Notes: generated from the letters alone by a model not told the origin. A stretch of DNA of 64,000 bases from Cohnella caldifontis (GCF_029360585.1 NZ_JAQZSJ010000003.1:372001-436000); one strand, 5' to 3'. Numbered from the stretch's first letter, positions 1 through 9,864 are shown. Numbers and translations: made by a program.

Positions 1-67
1 GATGCCCGACGACTGGGTCGGCCATCCGCTCCGCAAAGACTACGTCCCGCTCGACCCGGAGGTGTAA
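1..67 (+). CDS. nuoC: NuoC C-terminal end (partial)
   Basis: The reading frame is open from the window edge to TAA at 65-67. Its last residues, including GHPLRKDYV, are the usual C-terminal tail of the NuoC (30 kDa) subunit of complex I. It lies 7 bp before nuoD, as expected for a nuoC-nuoD operon. Only about 21 residues are visible, so the call rests on that tail and on context. Confidence 0.8.
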   Translation, partial: MPDDWVGHPLRKDYVPLDPEV

Positions 68-74
68 GCGACGC

Positions 75-1175
75 ATGATTCGTACCGAAGAACTGCTGCT
101 GAACGTCGGTCCCCAGCACCCCAGCACGCACGGCGTTTTCCGGATCATCGTCCGGCTGGACGGCGAGATCATCACGGAAGCGATCCCGGTGATGGGTTAT
201 CTGCACCGGGGTACCGAGAAACTGGCGGAAAACCTCAACTTCACGCAAATCATCCCGTACACCGACCGGATGGACTACGTGTCCGCCATGACGAACAACT
301 ACGTGCTCTGTCACGCCGTCGAGAAAATGATGGGCATCGAAATCCCCGAACGGGCGGAATTCCTCCGTCTGATCGTGATGGAAATGCAGCGGATCGCCAG
401 CCATCTCGTCTGGTGGGGCACCTACCTGCTCGATATCGGCGCGCTCAGTCCGTTCCTGTTCGCCTTCAGCGACCGCGAACGGATTCTCCAGCTCTTCAAT
501 GAGCTGTGCGGCGCCCGTCTCACTTATAACTACATGCGCGTCGGCGGCGTGAAATGGGACGCCCCGGAAGGCTGGATCGATCGAGTCAAGACGTTCGTGA
601 AGGACATGAGACTGCGGCTGGACGAATACCACAATCTCGTCAGCGGCAACGAAATCTTCCTCTCCCGGCTGAAGGGGATCGGGAAGTACGACGCCGACAC
701 CGCCATCGCCTACGGCTTGTCCGGCGCCAACCTGCGCTCGACGGGCGTGGAATGGGACCTTCGCAAAACGGAGCCGTACAGCCTGTACGACCGCTTTGAA
801 TTCGACGTGGTGACCGGCAAGAACGGTGATTGTTACGACCGTTATCTCTGCCGCATGGGCGAGATCGAGCAGAGCATCCGCATCCTGGAGCAAGCGCTGG
901 AACAATTCCCGGGCGACGGGGAAACGATGGGCAAAGTGCCTCGCGTGATCCGGCCGCCGGCCGGCGAAACCTACGTGCGGATCGAATCGCCGCGCGGCGA
1001 GATCGGCTGCCATATCGTATCCAAGGGAAAGGCGGAGCCTTACCGGCTCAAGTTCCGCCGGCCGTCCTTCGTGAACCTGCAGATTCTGCCGAAGCTTCTG
1101 GTCGGGGAGAGCATGACCAACCTCGTCACCATCCTCGGCGGCATCGATATCGTGCTCGGGGAGGTCGACTGCTGA
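75..1175 (+). CDS. nuoD: NADH-quinone oxidoreductase subunit D
   Basis: This is the 49-kDa-type subunit of the peripheral arm of complex I, which helps form the quinone-binding pocket next to NuoB. The 366-residue protein opens with the family N terminus (LLNVGPQHPSTHGVFR) and carries RMDYVSAMTNN and a DCYDRYLCRMGE segment. The length is normal for a stand-alone NuoD not fused to NuoC. Its stop codon overlaps the nuoH start (TGATG), so translation is probably coupled. No NuoE, F or G gene lies between it and nuoH. Confidence 0.97.
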   Translation: MIRTEELLLNVGPQHPSTHGVFRIIVRLDGEIITEAIPVMGYLHRGTEKLAENLNFTQIIPYTDRMDYVSAMTNNYVLCHAVEKMMGIEIPERAEFLRLIVMEMQRIASHLVWWGTYLLDIGALSPFLFAFSDRERILQLFNELCGARLTYNYMRVGGVKWDAPEGWIDRVKTFVKDMRLRLDEYHNLVSGNEIFLSRLKGIGKYDADTAIAYGLSGANLRSTGVEWDLRKTEPYSLYDRFEFDVVTGKNGDCYDRYLCRMGEIEQSIRILEQALEQFPGDGETMGKVPRVIRPPAGETYVRIESPRGEIGCHIVSKGKAEPYRLKFRRPSFVNLQILPKLLVGESMTNLVTILGGIDIVLGEVDC

Positions 1176-2197
1176 TGGAGCCGCTGCGTTTCATCGATAA
1201 GCCTCTGACGTGGGGGCACGCGGGACTCATGGTTTTGATGGCCGTTGCCGTACTGGCCGTGGTCATCCTATTCGTGACGTACGCGATCTACTTCGAGCGC
1301 AAGGTCATCGGCTGGATGCAGTTCCGCAAAGGGCCGAACCGGACCGGACCGCTGGGTCTGCTGCAGACCGTTGCGGACGTGTCCAAGCTGCTGCTCAAGG
1401 AGGACACGATTCCGGCCAAAGCGGACCGCGGGCTGTTCATCCTCGCGCCGGCTTTGGCGTTTATCCCTTCGTTCGCGGTGCTGGCCTTCATCCCGTACAG
1501 CCAGCATCTCCAGTTCGCCGACCTGAACGTCGGCTTCCTGTATTACATCGCGCTGTCCGGCGTAACGACGATCGCCATCGTGATCGGCGGCTGGGCGTCG
1601 AACAACAAATACGCCCTGCTCGGCGGCATGCGCTCCGCGGCCCAGATGATCAGCTACGAGGTGCCGCTCGTCATTTCCGTCGTCGGCTGCGTGATGCTGG
1701 CCGGCAGCTTGAACCTGCGCGACATCGTGGAAGCGCAGTCCGGCTATTTCTGGCATTGGAACTTCCTGCCGCAAATCGTAGGTTTCGCCGTTTTCGTCGT
1801 GGCCGCGATCTCCGAGCTGAACCGGACGCCGTTCGACCTCCCGGAGGCCGAATCCGAGCTCGTCGCGGGTTACCACGTCGAGTATAGCGGTTTCCGATTC
1901 GCGTTCTTCATGTTGTCGGAGTACGTCTACGTGTACGCGATCGCGTGCCTGACGACGATCCTGTTCCTTGGGGGCTGGCATGCGCCGATTCCGCAGCTGG
2001 ATTTCATTCCGGGCTTGATCTGGTTCGTCCTCAAGTTCGCGTTCGTCGTGTTCTGCCTGTTCTGGATCCGGGCGACGTTCCCGCGCCTCCGGGTCGACCA
2101 GCTGATGGGGCTGGCCTGGAAAGTGCTGCTGCCGCTCTCCATCCTCAACATTTTCATCACGGCCGCTTGCATCGAACTGTTCGGAATGGGAGGGTAA
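1175..2197 (+). CDS. nuoH: NADH-quinone oxidoreductase subunit H
   Basis: NuoH is the membrane subunit that joins the peripheral arm to the proton-pumping arm and forms much of the quinone chamber. The 340-residue protein has about eight hydrophobic segments, with the family motifs FERKVIGWMQFRKGPNR (residues about 39-55) and ELNRTPFDLPEAESELVAGY. The frame is open further upstream, but ATG 1175 overlaps the nuoD stop and gives the family N terminus and usual length, so it is taken as the start. nuoI follows after 4 bp. Confidence 0.97.
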   Translation: MEPLRFIDKPLTWGHAGLMVLMAVAVLAVVILFVTYAIYFERKVIGWMQFRKGPNRTGPLGLLQTVADVSKLLLKEDTIPAKADRGLFILAPALAFIPSFAVLAFIPYSQHLQFADLNVGFLYYIALSGVTTIAIVIGGWASNNKYALLGGMRSAAQMISYEVPLVISVVGCVMLAGSLNLRDIVEAQSGYFWHWNFLPQIVGFAVFVVAAISELNRTPFDLPEAESELVAGYHVEYSGFRFAFFMLSEYVYVYAIACLTTILFLGGWHAPIPQLDFIPGLIWFVLKFAFVVFCLFWIRATFPRLRVDQLMGLAWKVLLPLSILNIFITAACIELFGMGG

Positions 2198-2201
2198 CCA
2201 G

Positions 2202-2657
2202 ATGAAGGGTATGATGAAAGGGCTCGGCGTCACGCTGAAGACCCTCGGAGCCAAGAAAGTCACCCACGCCTATCCGGACGTTCCGATCGAGATGCCGGAT
2301 CGGTTCCGCGGCATTCAGCACGTCGACCGGGAGAAATGCATCGTCTGCAACCAATGCGCGCGCATTTGCCCGACGGACTGCATCACGCTGACGGGCAAGC
2401 CGAACCCGGACCCGGAGAAAAAAGGCAAAGTGCTGGACACGTTCGACATCAACTTCGAAATCTGCATCCTGTGCGACCTGTGCACCGAAGTGTGCCCGAC
2501 CGAGGCGATCGTCATGACGAACAACTTCGAGCTTGCGTCTTACAGCCGGGACGACCTGTTTAAGGACCTAGACTGGCTGAACGACAACACGAAGAATATC
2601 CGCCAGGACAACAACAACATCGGCGCGCCTCAGAGAGGAGGCGGCAAAGCCGAATGA
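2202..2657 (+). CDS. nuoI: NADH-quinone oxidoreductase subunit I (2x 4Fe-4S)
   Basis: NuoI carries the two tetranuclear iron-sulfur clusters that pass electrons toward the quinone site. Both binding motifs are intact: Cys46-49-52-56 (CIVCNQCARIC) and Cys88-91-94-98 (CILCDLCTEVC). The protein has 151 residues, about the usual size. Its end overlaps the nuoJ start by 4 nt. The start at ATG 2202 lies 8 nt after a GGGAGG sequence at the end of nuoH. Confidence 0.97.
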   Translation: MKGMMKGLGVTLKTLGAKKVTHAYPDVPIEMPDRFRGIQHVDREKCIVCNQCARICPTDCITLTGKPNPDPEKKGKVLDTFDINFEICILCDLCTEVCPTEAIVMTNNFELASYSRDDLFKDLDWLNDNTKNIRQDNNNIGAPQRGGGKAE

Positions 2658-3175
2658 GCTTCAACATCGATTGGACCGGGGAATTCATCGCTTTCTTCGC
2701 GCTCGCCGTCTGCGCGATCGTCGGAGCGGTGATGGCCCTGAACTTCACGAAAGTCGTGCACATGGCGCTGTCCCTGGCGTTCACCTTCGTCTCGCTGGCC
2801 GGGCTGTACGTCGTTCTTGACGCGGAATTCGTGGCGTTCGTGCAAGTGCTCCTCTACGTCGGAGCCGTCACGATCCTGATGATCTTCGGGATCATGATGA
2901 CCAAGCATCAGGACGAAGGCCAGGAAGCGGCGCGCCCGCTGCTCGAAACGCTGGCGGCGATCGGCTGCCTCTGCCTGCTCGCCATCCTGATCTTCGCGAT
3001 CCGCGACGCCGATTTCCCCGACCCGGCGGGATCGCTGCCGGCCGACACCACGCGCGAGATCGGCAAATTGCTCTTCGCGCGGATGGCCATTCCGTTCGAA
3101 CTCGTCTCCGTGCTGCTGACCGTGGCCTTCATCGGCGCGGTGGCGCTGGCCAAGAGAGAGGAGGAGCCGAAATGA
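2654..3175 (+). CDS. nuoJ: NADH-quinone oxidoreductase subunit J
   Basis: NuoJ is a small five-helix membrane subunit of complex I. The 173-residue protein is hydrophobic, with the family segment [20 protein letters not shown] at residues about 57-76. It overlaps nuoI and nuoK by 4 nt at each end, which implies coupled translation. The C-terminal tail AKREEEPK is short and charged, as in other Firmicutes. Confidence 0.95.
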   Translation: MSFNIDWTGEFIAFFALAVCAIVGAVMALNFTKVVHMALSLAFTFVSLAGLYVVLDAEFVAFVQVLLYVGAVTILMIFGIMMTKHQDEGQEAARPLLETLAAIGCLCLLAILIFAIRDADFPDPAGSLPADTTREIGKLLFARMAIPFELVSVLLTVAFIGAVALAKREEEPK

Positions 3176-3480
3176 ACATGCTGGCCTCCTATTTGACGCT
3201 GGCCGCCGTCCTGTTCTGCATCGGGCTGTACGGCGTCATTACGAAGCGCAATGCCATTATCGTCCTGCTGTCCGTCGAATTGATGCTGAACGCGGTCAAC
3301 TTGAACTTGATCGCATTCGCCAAATACGGCGTTCAGCCGTCGATTACCGGCCAAATTTTCTCGCTCTTCACCATGACGGTCGCCGCGGCGGAAGCGGCGG
3401 TCGGGGTTGCCATACTGGTTGCGGTCTATCGCTCCCGGGCCTCCGTGAACGTGGACGAATTCGACGAGTTGAGGAGGTAA
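3172..3480 (+). CDS. nuoK: NADH-quinone oxidoreductase subunit K
   Basis: NuoK is a three-helix membrane subunit related to MrpC. The 102-residue protein contains the conserved glutamate-bearing helices ([18 protein letters not shown] and [17 protein letters not shown]) used in proton transfer. The start ATG 3172 overlaps the nuoJ stop (ATGA). nuoL follows after 3 bp. Confidence 0.96.
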   Translation: MNMLASYLTLAAVLFCIGLYGVITKRNAIIVLLSVELMLNAVNLNLIAFAKYGVQPSITGQIFSLFTMTVAAAEAAVGVAILVAVYRSRASVNVDEFDELRR

Positions 3481-3483
3481 CGC

Positions 3484-5349
3484 ATGAGCTCCCTTGCTGA
3501 ATACGCCTGGCTCGTGCCGGTATTTCCGGCCGCCGCGTTCGCCGTTCTGACGGCGATGGGCCGAGGGGCCGGACGAGGAGGGGCCTGGATCGGCACGCTG
3601 GCATCGCTGGCGTCCCTGGTTCTGTCCCTGATGCTGGCCGGACAGCGCTTATCCGGGACGGCGGTCGAGTACAGCAACCACTTCGATTGGATCCGCGCAG
3701 GCGGCTTTACGCTGTCGCTCGGGTACGAAGTGACGAATCTGACCGTCTTGATGCTGGTGGTCGTCTCGCTCGTCAGCTTCCTGGTCAATTTGTACTCCCA
3801 CGGCTACATGAAGGACGACGAGAGAATCTCGACCTTCTTCGCTTATGTTGCCCTTTTCTCCAGCTCCATGCTCGGTTTGGTCTTATCTTATAACCTTCTG
3901 ACCATGTACATTTTCTGGGAGCTCGTCGGCGTCTGTTCGTTCTTGCTCGTCGGCTTCTACTTCCGGAAACCGGAGGCCAAGGCGGCGGCCAAGAAGGCGT
4001 TCATCGTCACCCGGATCGGGGATATCGGCCTCCTGATCGCCATTCTGCTGCTGTTCTGGTACATGCCGAACCACTCCCTGGATTTCACGGAAATCCACAA
4101 CGTGTTCGGCACGCAGACCGGGGTCATTTCGATGGGCATCACCACGCTGATCGCGCTGCTCATCTTCCTCGGGGCGGTAGGCAAGTCCGGCCAATTCCCG
4201 CTGCATGTCTGGCTTCCCGACGCGATGGAAGGCCCGACGCCGATCAGCGCCCTGATCCATGCCGCGACGATGGTCGCCGCGGGCGTGTTCCTGGTCACCC
4301 GGACGTTCGATATTTTCGAGGCTTCCCAAGCCGCGATGACCACGGTCGCCGTCATCGGAGCGTTCACCGCGATCTTCGCCGCCACCATCGGCTTGGCCCA
4401 GAATGACATCAAGCGGATTCTGGCCTACTCTACGGTCAGTCAGTTGGGCTACATGATGCTGGCGCTCGGTGTCGGATCCGAGACGGGGGCCATGTTCCAC
4501 CTGTTCACGCACGCGTTCTTCAAAGCCCTGCTGTTCCTGGGAGCCGGCAGCGTGATCCACGCGGTACATACGCAGGACATCCGCGAAATGGGCGGACTCG
4601 GCCGCAAGATGAAAATCACGGCCGGGACGTTCGGCATCGGCGCCCTGGCGCTGTCGGGCATTCCGCCGTTCGCCGGCTTCTGGTCCAAGGACGCGGTGCT
4701 CGCGGCCGCGCTGGAAGCGAATCCGATCTATTTCATCGTCGGCGTGATCGCCGCATTCTTCACGGCGTTGTATATGGCGAGGTTGTTCTTCCTCGTATTC
4801 GCGGGAAGCCCCCGCGGCGCGTCCCATGCGCATGAATCGCCGGCCGTGATGACGGTCCCTCTCCTGGTGCTGGCCGTGTTGGCGGTTATCGCCGGTTTCG
4901 TCCAGACGCCGTTTAGCGAATGGTTCGGAGAATGGCTGTTCCCCGGCGCGGAGGAGGAGCATGCCAGCGTCCTGGTGATCGTGGTATCCATCGTCGCCGG
5001 GTTGCTGGGCATCTATCTCGGCTGGCTCATTTACGCCAAGGGCTCCGTCCGCCGGGACGTCGTCTCGTCCCGGATGCCCGGTCTGGTCCGGCTGCTGGAA
5101 CGCAAGTATTACGTCGACGAGCTGTACGATCTCGTATTCGTGAGACCGCTCGGCGGGCTCGGCAAGCTGCTGAACGTCATCGACGATTACGTCGTCGACG
5201 GAGCGGTGCGGGTCGTCGGCCAGTCCGCTTCCGCGATCGGCCGCCTGAATACCCGGCTGCAAAGCGGCCAGCTCCAGACCTACGCTCTGACGGCGCTGAT
5301 CGGCCTGGTCATTCTCGCGCTCGCGATCGCCGGAAGGAGGTTCTGGTAG
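3484..5349 (+). CDS. nuoL: NADH-quinone oxidoreductase subunit L
   Basis: NuoL is the distal antiporter-like subunit with the long lateral helix. The 621-residue protein has the expected many hydrophobic helices, a WELVGVCSFLLVGFYF helix with the conserved glutamate, and the LPDAMEGPTPISALIHAATM motif split across residues about 240-260. Length is normal. nuoM starts immediately after its TAG. Confidence 0.97.
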   Translation: MSSLAEYAWLVPVFPAAAFAVLTAMGRGAGRGGAWIGTLASLASLVLSLMLAGQRLSGTAVEYSNHFDWIRAGGFTLSLGYEVTNLTVLMLVVVSLVSFLVNLYSHGYMKDDERISTFFAYVALFSSSMLGLVLSYNLLTMYIFWELVGVCSFLLVGFYFRKPEAKAAAKKAFIVTRIGDIGLLIAILLLFWYMPNHSLDFTEIHNVFGTQTGVISMGITTLIALLIFLGAVGKSGQFPLHVWLPDAMEGPTPISALIHAATMVAAGVFLVTRTFDIFEASQAAMTTVAVIGAFTAIFAATIGLAQNDIKRILAYSTVSQLGYMMLALGVGSETGAMFHLFTHAFFKALLFLGAGSVIHAVHTQDIREMGGLGRKMKITAGTFGIGALALSGIPPFAGFWSKDAVLAAALEANPIYFIVGVIAAFFTALYMARLFFLVFAGSPRGASHAHESPAVMTVPLLVLAVLAVIAGFVQTPFSEWFGEWLFPGAEEEHASVLVIVVSIVAGLLGIYLGWLIYAKGSVRRDVVSSRMPGLVRLLERKYYVDELYDLVFVRPLGGLGKLLNVIDDYVVDGAVRVVGQSASAIGRLNTRLQSGQLQTYALTALIGLVILALAIAGRRFW

Positions 5350-6966
5350 ATGATCGAGGACATTCCGGTGTTGTCGCTGATCCTGCTCTCGCCGCTCGTC
5401 GGCCTGCTGATCGTGCTGCTCCTGCCCGGTCAGCGCAGCAATTGGCTGCGTACCGCGGCCGTCGTCTTCACTCTGATCCCGCTGGCGCTAAGCCTGTGGC
5501 TGTTCGCTTCTTTCCAGCCCGGCGCTGGAGGCGCGGCGTACGCCGAACATTACACTTGGCTGTCGATCCCGCTGAACAAAGAAATGGTGAACGGCGGATC
5601 GATGAACCTGAACTTCGACTATTCCTTGTCGGTAGACGGAATCTCCTTGCCGCTGCTCTTGCTGACGGCGATCGTGTCGACTATGGCGGCGCTGGCTTCC
5701 GTCCATATCCGCAAGCGCTGGAAACTGTTCTACGTCCTGTTCCTGCTGCTGGAGACCGGCATGTACGGCGTCTTCCTGGCGCGCGATCTCATCGAGTTCT
5801 TCATCTTCTTCGAGCTCACGCTGATCCCGATGTTTTTCCTGATCGGAATCTGGGGTTATTACGGCCGGGAGAAAGCGGCGACGCGATTCCTGGTCTACAA
5901 CGGGCTCGGTTCCGCGGCCATGCTGCTGGCGTTCCTGATTTTGATCGCCACGGCAGGGTTTACCGCCGTTCAACAAGACACCGGCTTCCAAATCGACTTC
6001 AGCGGCAGCTACGACGTCCTGCTGAAAAACTTAGCCGATCCGGCATCCTACGCCAACAACGCATCGGCGGAGATGGCCGACCTCGGACTGTACTTGTCCG
6101 ATTCGCTGAAATGGACGGCATTCGTGCTGCTGCTCGTTGCCTTCGGCGTTAAAATCCCGATATTCCCGTTCCATACTTGGATGCTCCGCGTCCATACGGA
6201 AGCGCCGCCTTCCATCGTCATGATCCACTCGGGCGTGCTTCTGAAAATGGGGGTATACGGGCTGATCCGTTTCGGGGCGTTCCTGCTCCCGGCGCAGCTC
6301 GAATCGTGGTCCACGGCGATCGCGATTCTCGGCGTGATCAACATCCTGTACGGCGCCGTGCTGGCTTGCGTGCAGAAGGAATTCAAGCTGGTGCTGGCGT
6401 ACTCGAGCATCAGCCACATGGGCATCGTGCTGCTCGGCATCGCTTCGCTGAACGAAGCCGGCTTGGAAGGCGCGTTGTACCAATCCGTCTCCCACGGCCT
6501 CATTTCCGCGCTGCTGTTCCTGATCGTCGGCAGCTTGTACGAACGGACGAACACGACGCAGTTGGACGAACTGGGCGGGCTCGCCAAGTCGGTGCCGTTC
6601 CTGTCCGGCATCCTGCTTACGGCGGGGCTGGCCTCGCTGGGCTTGCCCGGACTGTCGGGCTTCGTCGGCGAATTCCTGTCCTTCCTCGGGCTGTTCGGTT
6701 CGATGAAATGGATCACGGCCATCGGGGTGTTCGGCATTCTGTTCGCCGCGGTGTACGTGCTGCGCAGCGTTCTGAACATCACGTACGGTCCATTGAAGGA
6801 GCCATTCGCCGGCATCAAGGACGCCCGGTTCATCGAAGCCGTGCCCATGGTTGCCCTTACGGCGCTGATCGTGCTGCTGGGCGTGTATCCCTCCGTATTG
6901 ACCGACGTCATGCAGCACGGTTTCGGCGGGCTGCTGGAACAAATCTCACAGAGGACGGGGGGCTGA
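5350..6966 (+). CDS. nuoM: NADH-quinone oxidoreductase subunit M
   Basis: NuoM is the central antiporter-like subunit. The 538-residue protein carries FFIFFELTLIPMFFLIGIWG and the family segment around PFHTWMLRVHTEAPPSIVM. It starts directly after the nuoL stop and ends 3 bp before nuoN. Nothing in the sequence suggests truncation. Confidence 0.97.
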   Translation: MIEDIPVLSLILLSPLVGLLIVLLLPGQRSNWLRTAAVVFTLIPLALSLWLFASFQPGAGGAAYAEHYTWLSIPLNKEMVNGGSMNLNFDYSLSVDGISLPLLLLTAIVSTMAALASVHIRKRWKLFYVLFLLLETGMYGVFLARDLIEFFIFFELTLIPMFFLIGIWGYYGREKAATRFLVYNGLGSAAMLLAFLILIATAGFTAVQQDTGFQIDFSGSYDVLLKNLADPASYANNASAEMADLGLYLSDSLKWTAFVLLLVAFGVKIPIFPFHTWMLRVHTEAPPSIVMIHSGVLLKMGVYGLIRFGAFLLPAQLESWSTAIAILGVINILYGAVLACVQKEFKLVLAYSSISHMGIVLLGIASLNEAGLEGALYQSVSHGLISALLFLIVGSLYERTNTTQLDELGGLAKSVPFLSGILLTAGLASLGLPGLSGFVGEFLSFLGLFGSMKWITAIGVFGILFAAVYVLRSVLNITYGPLKEPFAGIKDARFIEAVPMVALTALIVLLGVYPSVLTDVMQHGFGGLLEQISQRTGG

Positions 6967-6969
6967 CGT

Positions 6970-8508
6970 ATGGAGGCTGTACAGACTTTAACCTGGAGCG
7001 ACGCCTGGTACCTCTCCCCGGAAATCACGCTTTCGTTGTTCGCCGTCGCGCTGGCGTGCCTGGATCTGTTCCTGCCGAAACGGTGGAATCGCAATTTCAT
7101 CGGCTGGCTGACCGTGCTCGGACTGGCCGTAGCCGCGGCGTTCGTCGTATGGCTGCTGATCGACATGAAGAACGCGGGAACGGAGGATCCGACCGCCGGC
7201 TTCCATAACTTGCTGGGCGGGAGCTATCGGATCGACGATTTCGGCGGCTTGCTCAAGCTGGTTTTCCTGGGCGCTTCCGGCTTTATCGTGCTAGCGTCGC
7301 TCGGTTCCGTCCGAAGCAAGGACGTTCCGATCAAGGGGGAATTTTATTATCTGATGCTGCCCGCCGCCTTGGGCGCCATGGTCATGTCCTCCTCCGGGGA
7401 CCTGATCACGCTGTACGTGGGGCTTGAGCTTCTGAGCATCACCACTTACGTGCTGGTCGGCGCGCGCAAGAACAGCGGAATTTCCGGCGAGGCCGCGTTC
7501 AAGTACTTGGTAACGGGCGGGGCGGCTTCGGCATTCATCCTGTACGGGATGTCGTTCCTCTACGGCATTACCGGCACGACCAACATTTTCATGATCGGCA
7601 ATGCGTTGGGAGATGCGGTCGAAAGTTATCGGGCGTTGATTTACGTGGCCTTCTTCCTCATGACGGCGGGATTCGCAATGAAGCTTGCCTTGGCGCCGTT
7701 CCATGCCTGGGCGGCGGACGTTTACCAAGGAGCTCCGACGCCGGTGACTTCGTTCCTGGCCGTCGTGTCCAAAGGCGCCGCGTTCGCCATGCTGTACCGC
7801 ATCTTCATGAATAGCGCTTACTTCGTGCAGGACCCGGCAGTCCAAAAGGATTTGTACCTGGGACTGTCCGTGTTGTCCGCTGCGGCCATGATCGTCGGTA
7901 CGGCCGGCGCGCTTCGCCAACGCAACGTCAAACGGCTGCTGGCGTTATCCGGCGTGGCGAACGCGGGGATTTTGATCATTCCGCTCACGCTGCATTTGAC
8001 GCCCGTTCACACTTCGCTGTTCTCGGAATTCGTCTATTACCTGATCGCCTACGCCTTCATGAACATCGGGGCGTTCGCCGTCCTGACGGTCGTGGCGCGG
8101 GGATCGGGGGACGAGACGCTGTCGGGATTTGCCGGACTGTACCACCGGGCGCCTTGGACGGCTGCGGGCATGACCGTCCTGCTCTGTTCGCTGGCCGGAC
8201 TGCCGGTAACGGGCGGATTCCTCGGTAAACTGTTTATCCTGTTCGGAACCGTGCAGACCCATATCTATTGGCTGGCGGCCATTCTGCTCGCCACGACGGT
8301 CGTCTCCTATGCGGTGTACTTCTCGTTCATCCGCCAGATGTACATGAGAAGCGGCACGCTGGAGGGAGGGCTGAGGATTCCGTTCCCGGCCGGCCTGTCC
8401 ATTTGGATTTGCGTGGCCGCCACGCTGGCGCTCGGGTTTTTGCCGAAGCCGGTTTTGGGATGGATTGACGGCCTGTTCTCGATCCAATACGATTTCTGGG
8501 CGCAATAA
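6970..8508 (+). CDS. nuoN: NADH-quinone oxidoreductase subunit N
   Basis: NuoN is the third antiporter-like proton-pumping subunit and the last gene of the operon. The 512-residue protein shows TLYVGLELLSITTYVLVG and the LAPFHAWAADVYQGAPTPV motif typical of NuoN. The start ATG 6970 lies 3 bp after nuoM. A hairpin terminator follows 30 bp downstream. Confidence 0.97.
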   Translation: MEAVQTLTWSDAWYLSPEITLSLFAVALACLDLFLPKRWNRNFIGWLTVLGLAVAAAFVVWLLIDMKNAGTEDPTAGFHNLLGGSYRIDDFGGLLKLVFLGASGFIVLASLGSVRSKDVPIKGEFYYLMLPAALGAMVMSSSGDLITLYVGLELLSITTYVLVGARKNSGISGEAAFKYLVTGGAASAFILYGMSFLYGITGTTNIFMIGNALGDAVESYRALIYVAFFLMTAGFAMKLALAPFHAWAADVYQGAPTPVTSFLAVVSKGAAFAMLYRIFMNSAYFVQDPAVQKDLYLGLSVLSAAAMIVGTAGALRQRNVKRLLALSGVANAGILIIPLTLHLTPVHTSLFSEFVYYLIAYAFMNIGAFAVLTVVARGSGDETLSGFAGLYHRAPWTAAGMTVLLCSLAGLPVTGGFLGKLFILFGTVQTHIYWLAAILLATTVVSYAVYFSFIRQMYMRSGTLEGGLRIPFPAGLSIWICVAATLALGFLPKPVLGWIDGLFSIQYDFWAQ

Positions 8509-8537
8509 GACTTTTCGGTTTGAAGAATATGCCGAAT

Positions 8538-8576
8538 GGCCACCTGCCGCGGGAAGCGGGGGTGGCTTCTTGTTTT
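8538..8576 (+). terminator. Rho-independent terminator of the nuo operon
   Basis: GCCACC and GGTGGC arms with further C:G pairs close a short GC-rich loop and are followed by TTCTTGTTTT. It is placed directly after nuoN and closes the operon. Confidence 0.8.
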
Positions 8577-9335
8577 GGGGAGCGACCGACGTTCGTCGAC
8601 TCGGGATCGGTATTTCCGGGGAAATGCGATGCATGTCATGTCGTCAGGCCGTATTTTTTGTCGCAGACTTGCGACCAAAGTCCTTTTTTTTGTTTTCTAA
8701 GAAGGGAATTCGTGTCGATAATCGAAGAAATATAGTAATGGCGAAATGTCAAGCGAGGTTCGGGAGCGGAAAACGGCGGTTCGTTTGCCTCTCCCGTTAT
8801 CGCCGTGTTCAAGCGGCAGACGGTATTGCTCCCAGGGGCGGGAGCAGATGCGGCAGGCTTTGCAAGGGAAACGCTGCCCATCGCCGCCATGTCGCGGGAC
8901 GCCGATACGCGGAACGGACGAGCGGGATTTCATCGAGCCGTCCGTGAATCCGCTTGCTTTCCCGATTTGACGGGCTTACCGGCCGGCAGGACGATCCGTC
9001 CGGCGGTACGAACGAACGAGGGAAGCGCTGCGTGCTCAGACTTGCACGGAGGCGCGGATCAAAGGAGGGGGCAGCCCTGCCGGGAAGCCGGGGGGATAGG
9101 ATGGGTCTGTGCATGTTTTGAGGTCGGAGCAGCGGAGCATCCGTATGCAAGGATGGGATCGGGACGCATCCGGAGGCATCCGAATATATTACCTTGAAGC
9201 ATTCGCGAGGTGGACGACTGGGGCGAACTCCGTGATCAAATCGGCGGACGCTGTCCATCCTTGAAGAAAGAGCGGCTTGCGGAAAACGAAGATCGAACGT
9301 CCGCGGGCAGGTTACCGGAAAGGGGAATTGAAATC
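8577..9335. other. Non-coding gap between nuoN and the DUF1146 gene
   Basis: About 760 bp without a convincing gene. Open frames of 65-160 codons exist on both strands, but they overlap each other, lack a good ribosome site and have no recognisable family. The only structure I see is a hairpin plus an eight-T run near 8666-8697. The promoter of the ywzB-like gene may lie here, but I could not pick one with confidence. Confidence 0.4.
8666..8697 (+). terminator. Candidate hairpin plus T-run in the gap
   Basis: GACTT and AAGTC arms surround GCGACCA and are followed by C and eight T residues. An overlapping 6-bp hairpin (GTCGCA/TGCGAC) lies just upstream. It may end read-through from nuo or a short unannotated transcript; there is no gene to assign it to. 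Confidence 0.4.
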
Positions 9336-9590
9336 ATGGACGCAGCGGGGGGATTCAGTTCCCTGGCCTGGGACGGATTGTTTTCCATCTTCGTGACGCT
9401 GGGCTGCATCGCGCTGGCTTGGGTGCTGCTGCAAGAAGTGCGGTTCGATCGGATCCTCCGTCACCCGCTTAGTCCCAGGGCCCGCTTGCTGCAGATGCTG
9501 ATCGCGATCGTGCTCGGCCATTTGACCGCCCAATTCGTTCTGAATTACTGGCATTGGGCCGGGTATGTCAAATGGCTGTTCAGGGCATGA
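9336..9590 (+). CDS. ywzB: DUF1146 (YwzB-like) small membrane protein
   Basis: Small membrane protein of unknown function, found in Bacilli directly upstream of murA. From ATG 9336 it has 84 residues with two hydrophobic segments (about 13-33 and 50-68) joined by a basic loop with RFDRILRHPLSPRAR. The frame is open upstream to 9210, but this ATG follows an AAAGGGGA ribosome site and gives the usual family length. Identity is inferred from size, topology and synteny with murA. Confidence 0.7.
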   Translation: MDAAGGFSSLAWDGLFSIFVTLGCIALAWVLLQEVRFDRILRHPLSPRARLLQMLIAIVLGHLTAQFVLNYWHWAGYVKWLFRA

Positions 9591-9864
9591 TCGGGTGCCC
9601 GGGGCCGCATAATGGTTTAGCGGATTGAAAACAATGGGTAAAAGGACACTGAAGCGATCGAGCGGCCCATTTTATGGAATCGCCGGGCGAATACGAGGGA
9701 GAAATTGGCGCTTGTGCCAGTTGGCCGGCCGGTGGTAAGATGAAATTTGTGCGATTATTTACATTTCACATTCCTTTCATTTCCGAAGGACGATGAAGCC
9801 GGATTTTCAACGGATTCGGATTCGCCCCCTCCCGTACCGCTTGCGGGCGGGCGGCGGACCGGCA
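9591..9864. other. Intergenic region upstream of murA
   Basis: About 270 bp with no gene. It holds a GC-rich inverted repeat near 9825-9858 (CGCCCCCTCCCG facing CGGGCGGGCGGCG), and the murA promoter candidate follows immediately. Confidence 0.4.

Noticed and set aside
3883..5262. Long open frames antisense to nuoL, nuoM, murA and mbl
   Set aside because: Typical GC-rich shadow frames of real genes on the other strand; no family features and full overlap with intact conserved genes.
8746..9258. Small genes in the nuoN-ywzB gap on both strands
   Set aside because: The frames overlap each other in opposite directions, lack start signals and show no recognisable protein features.
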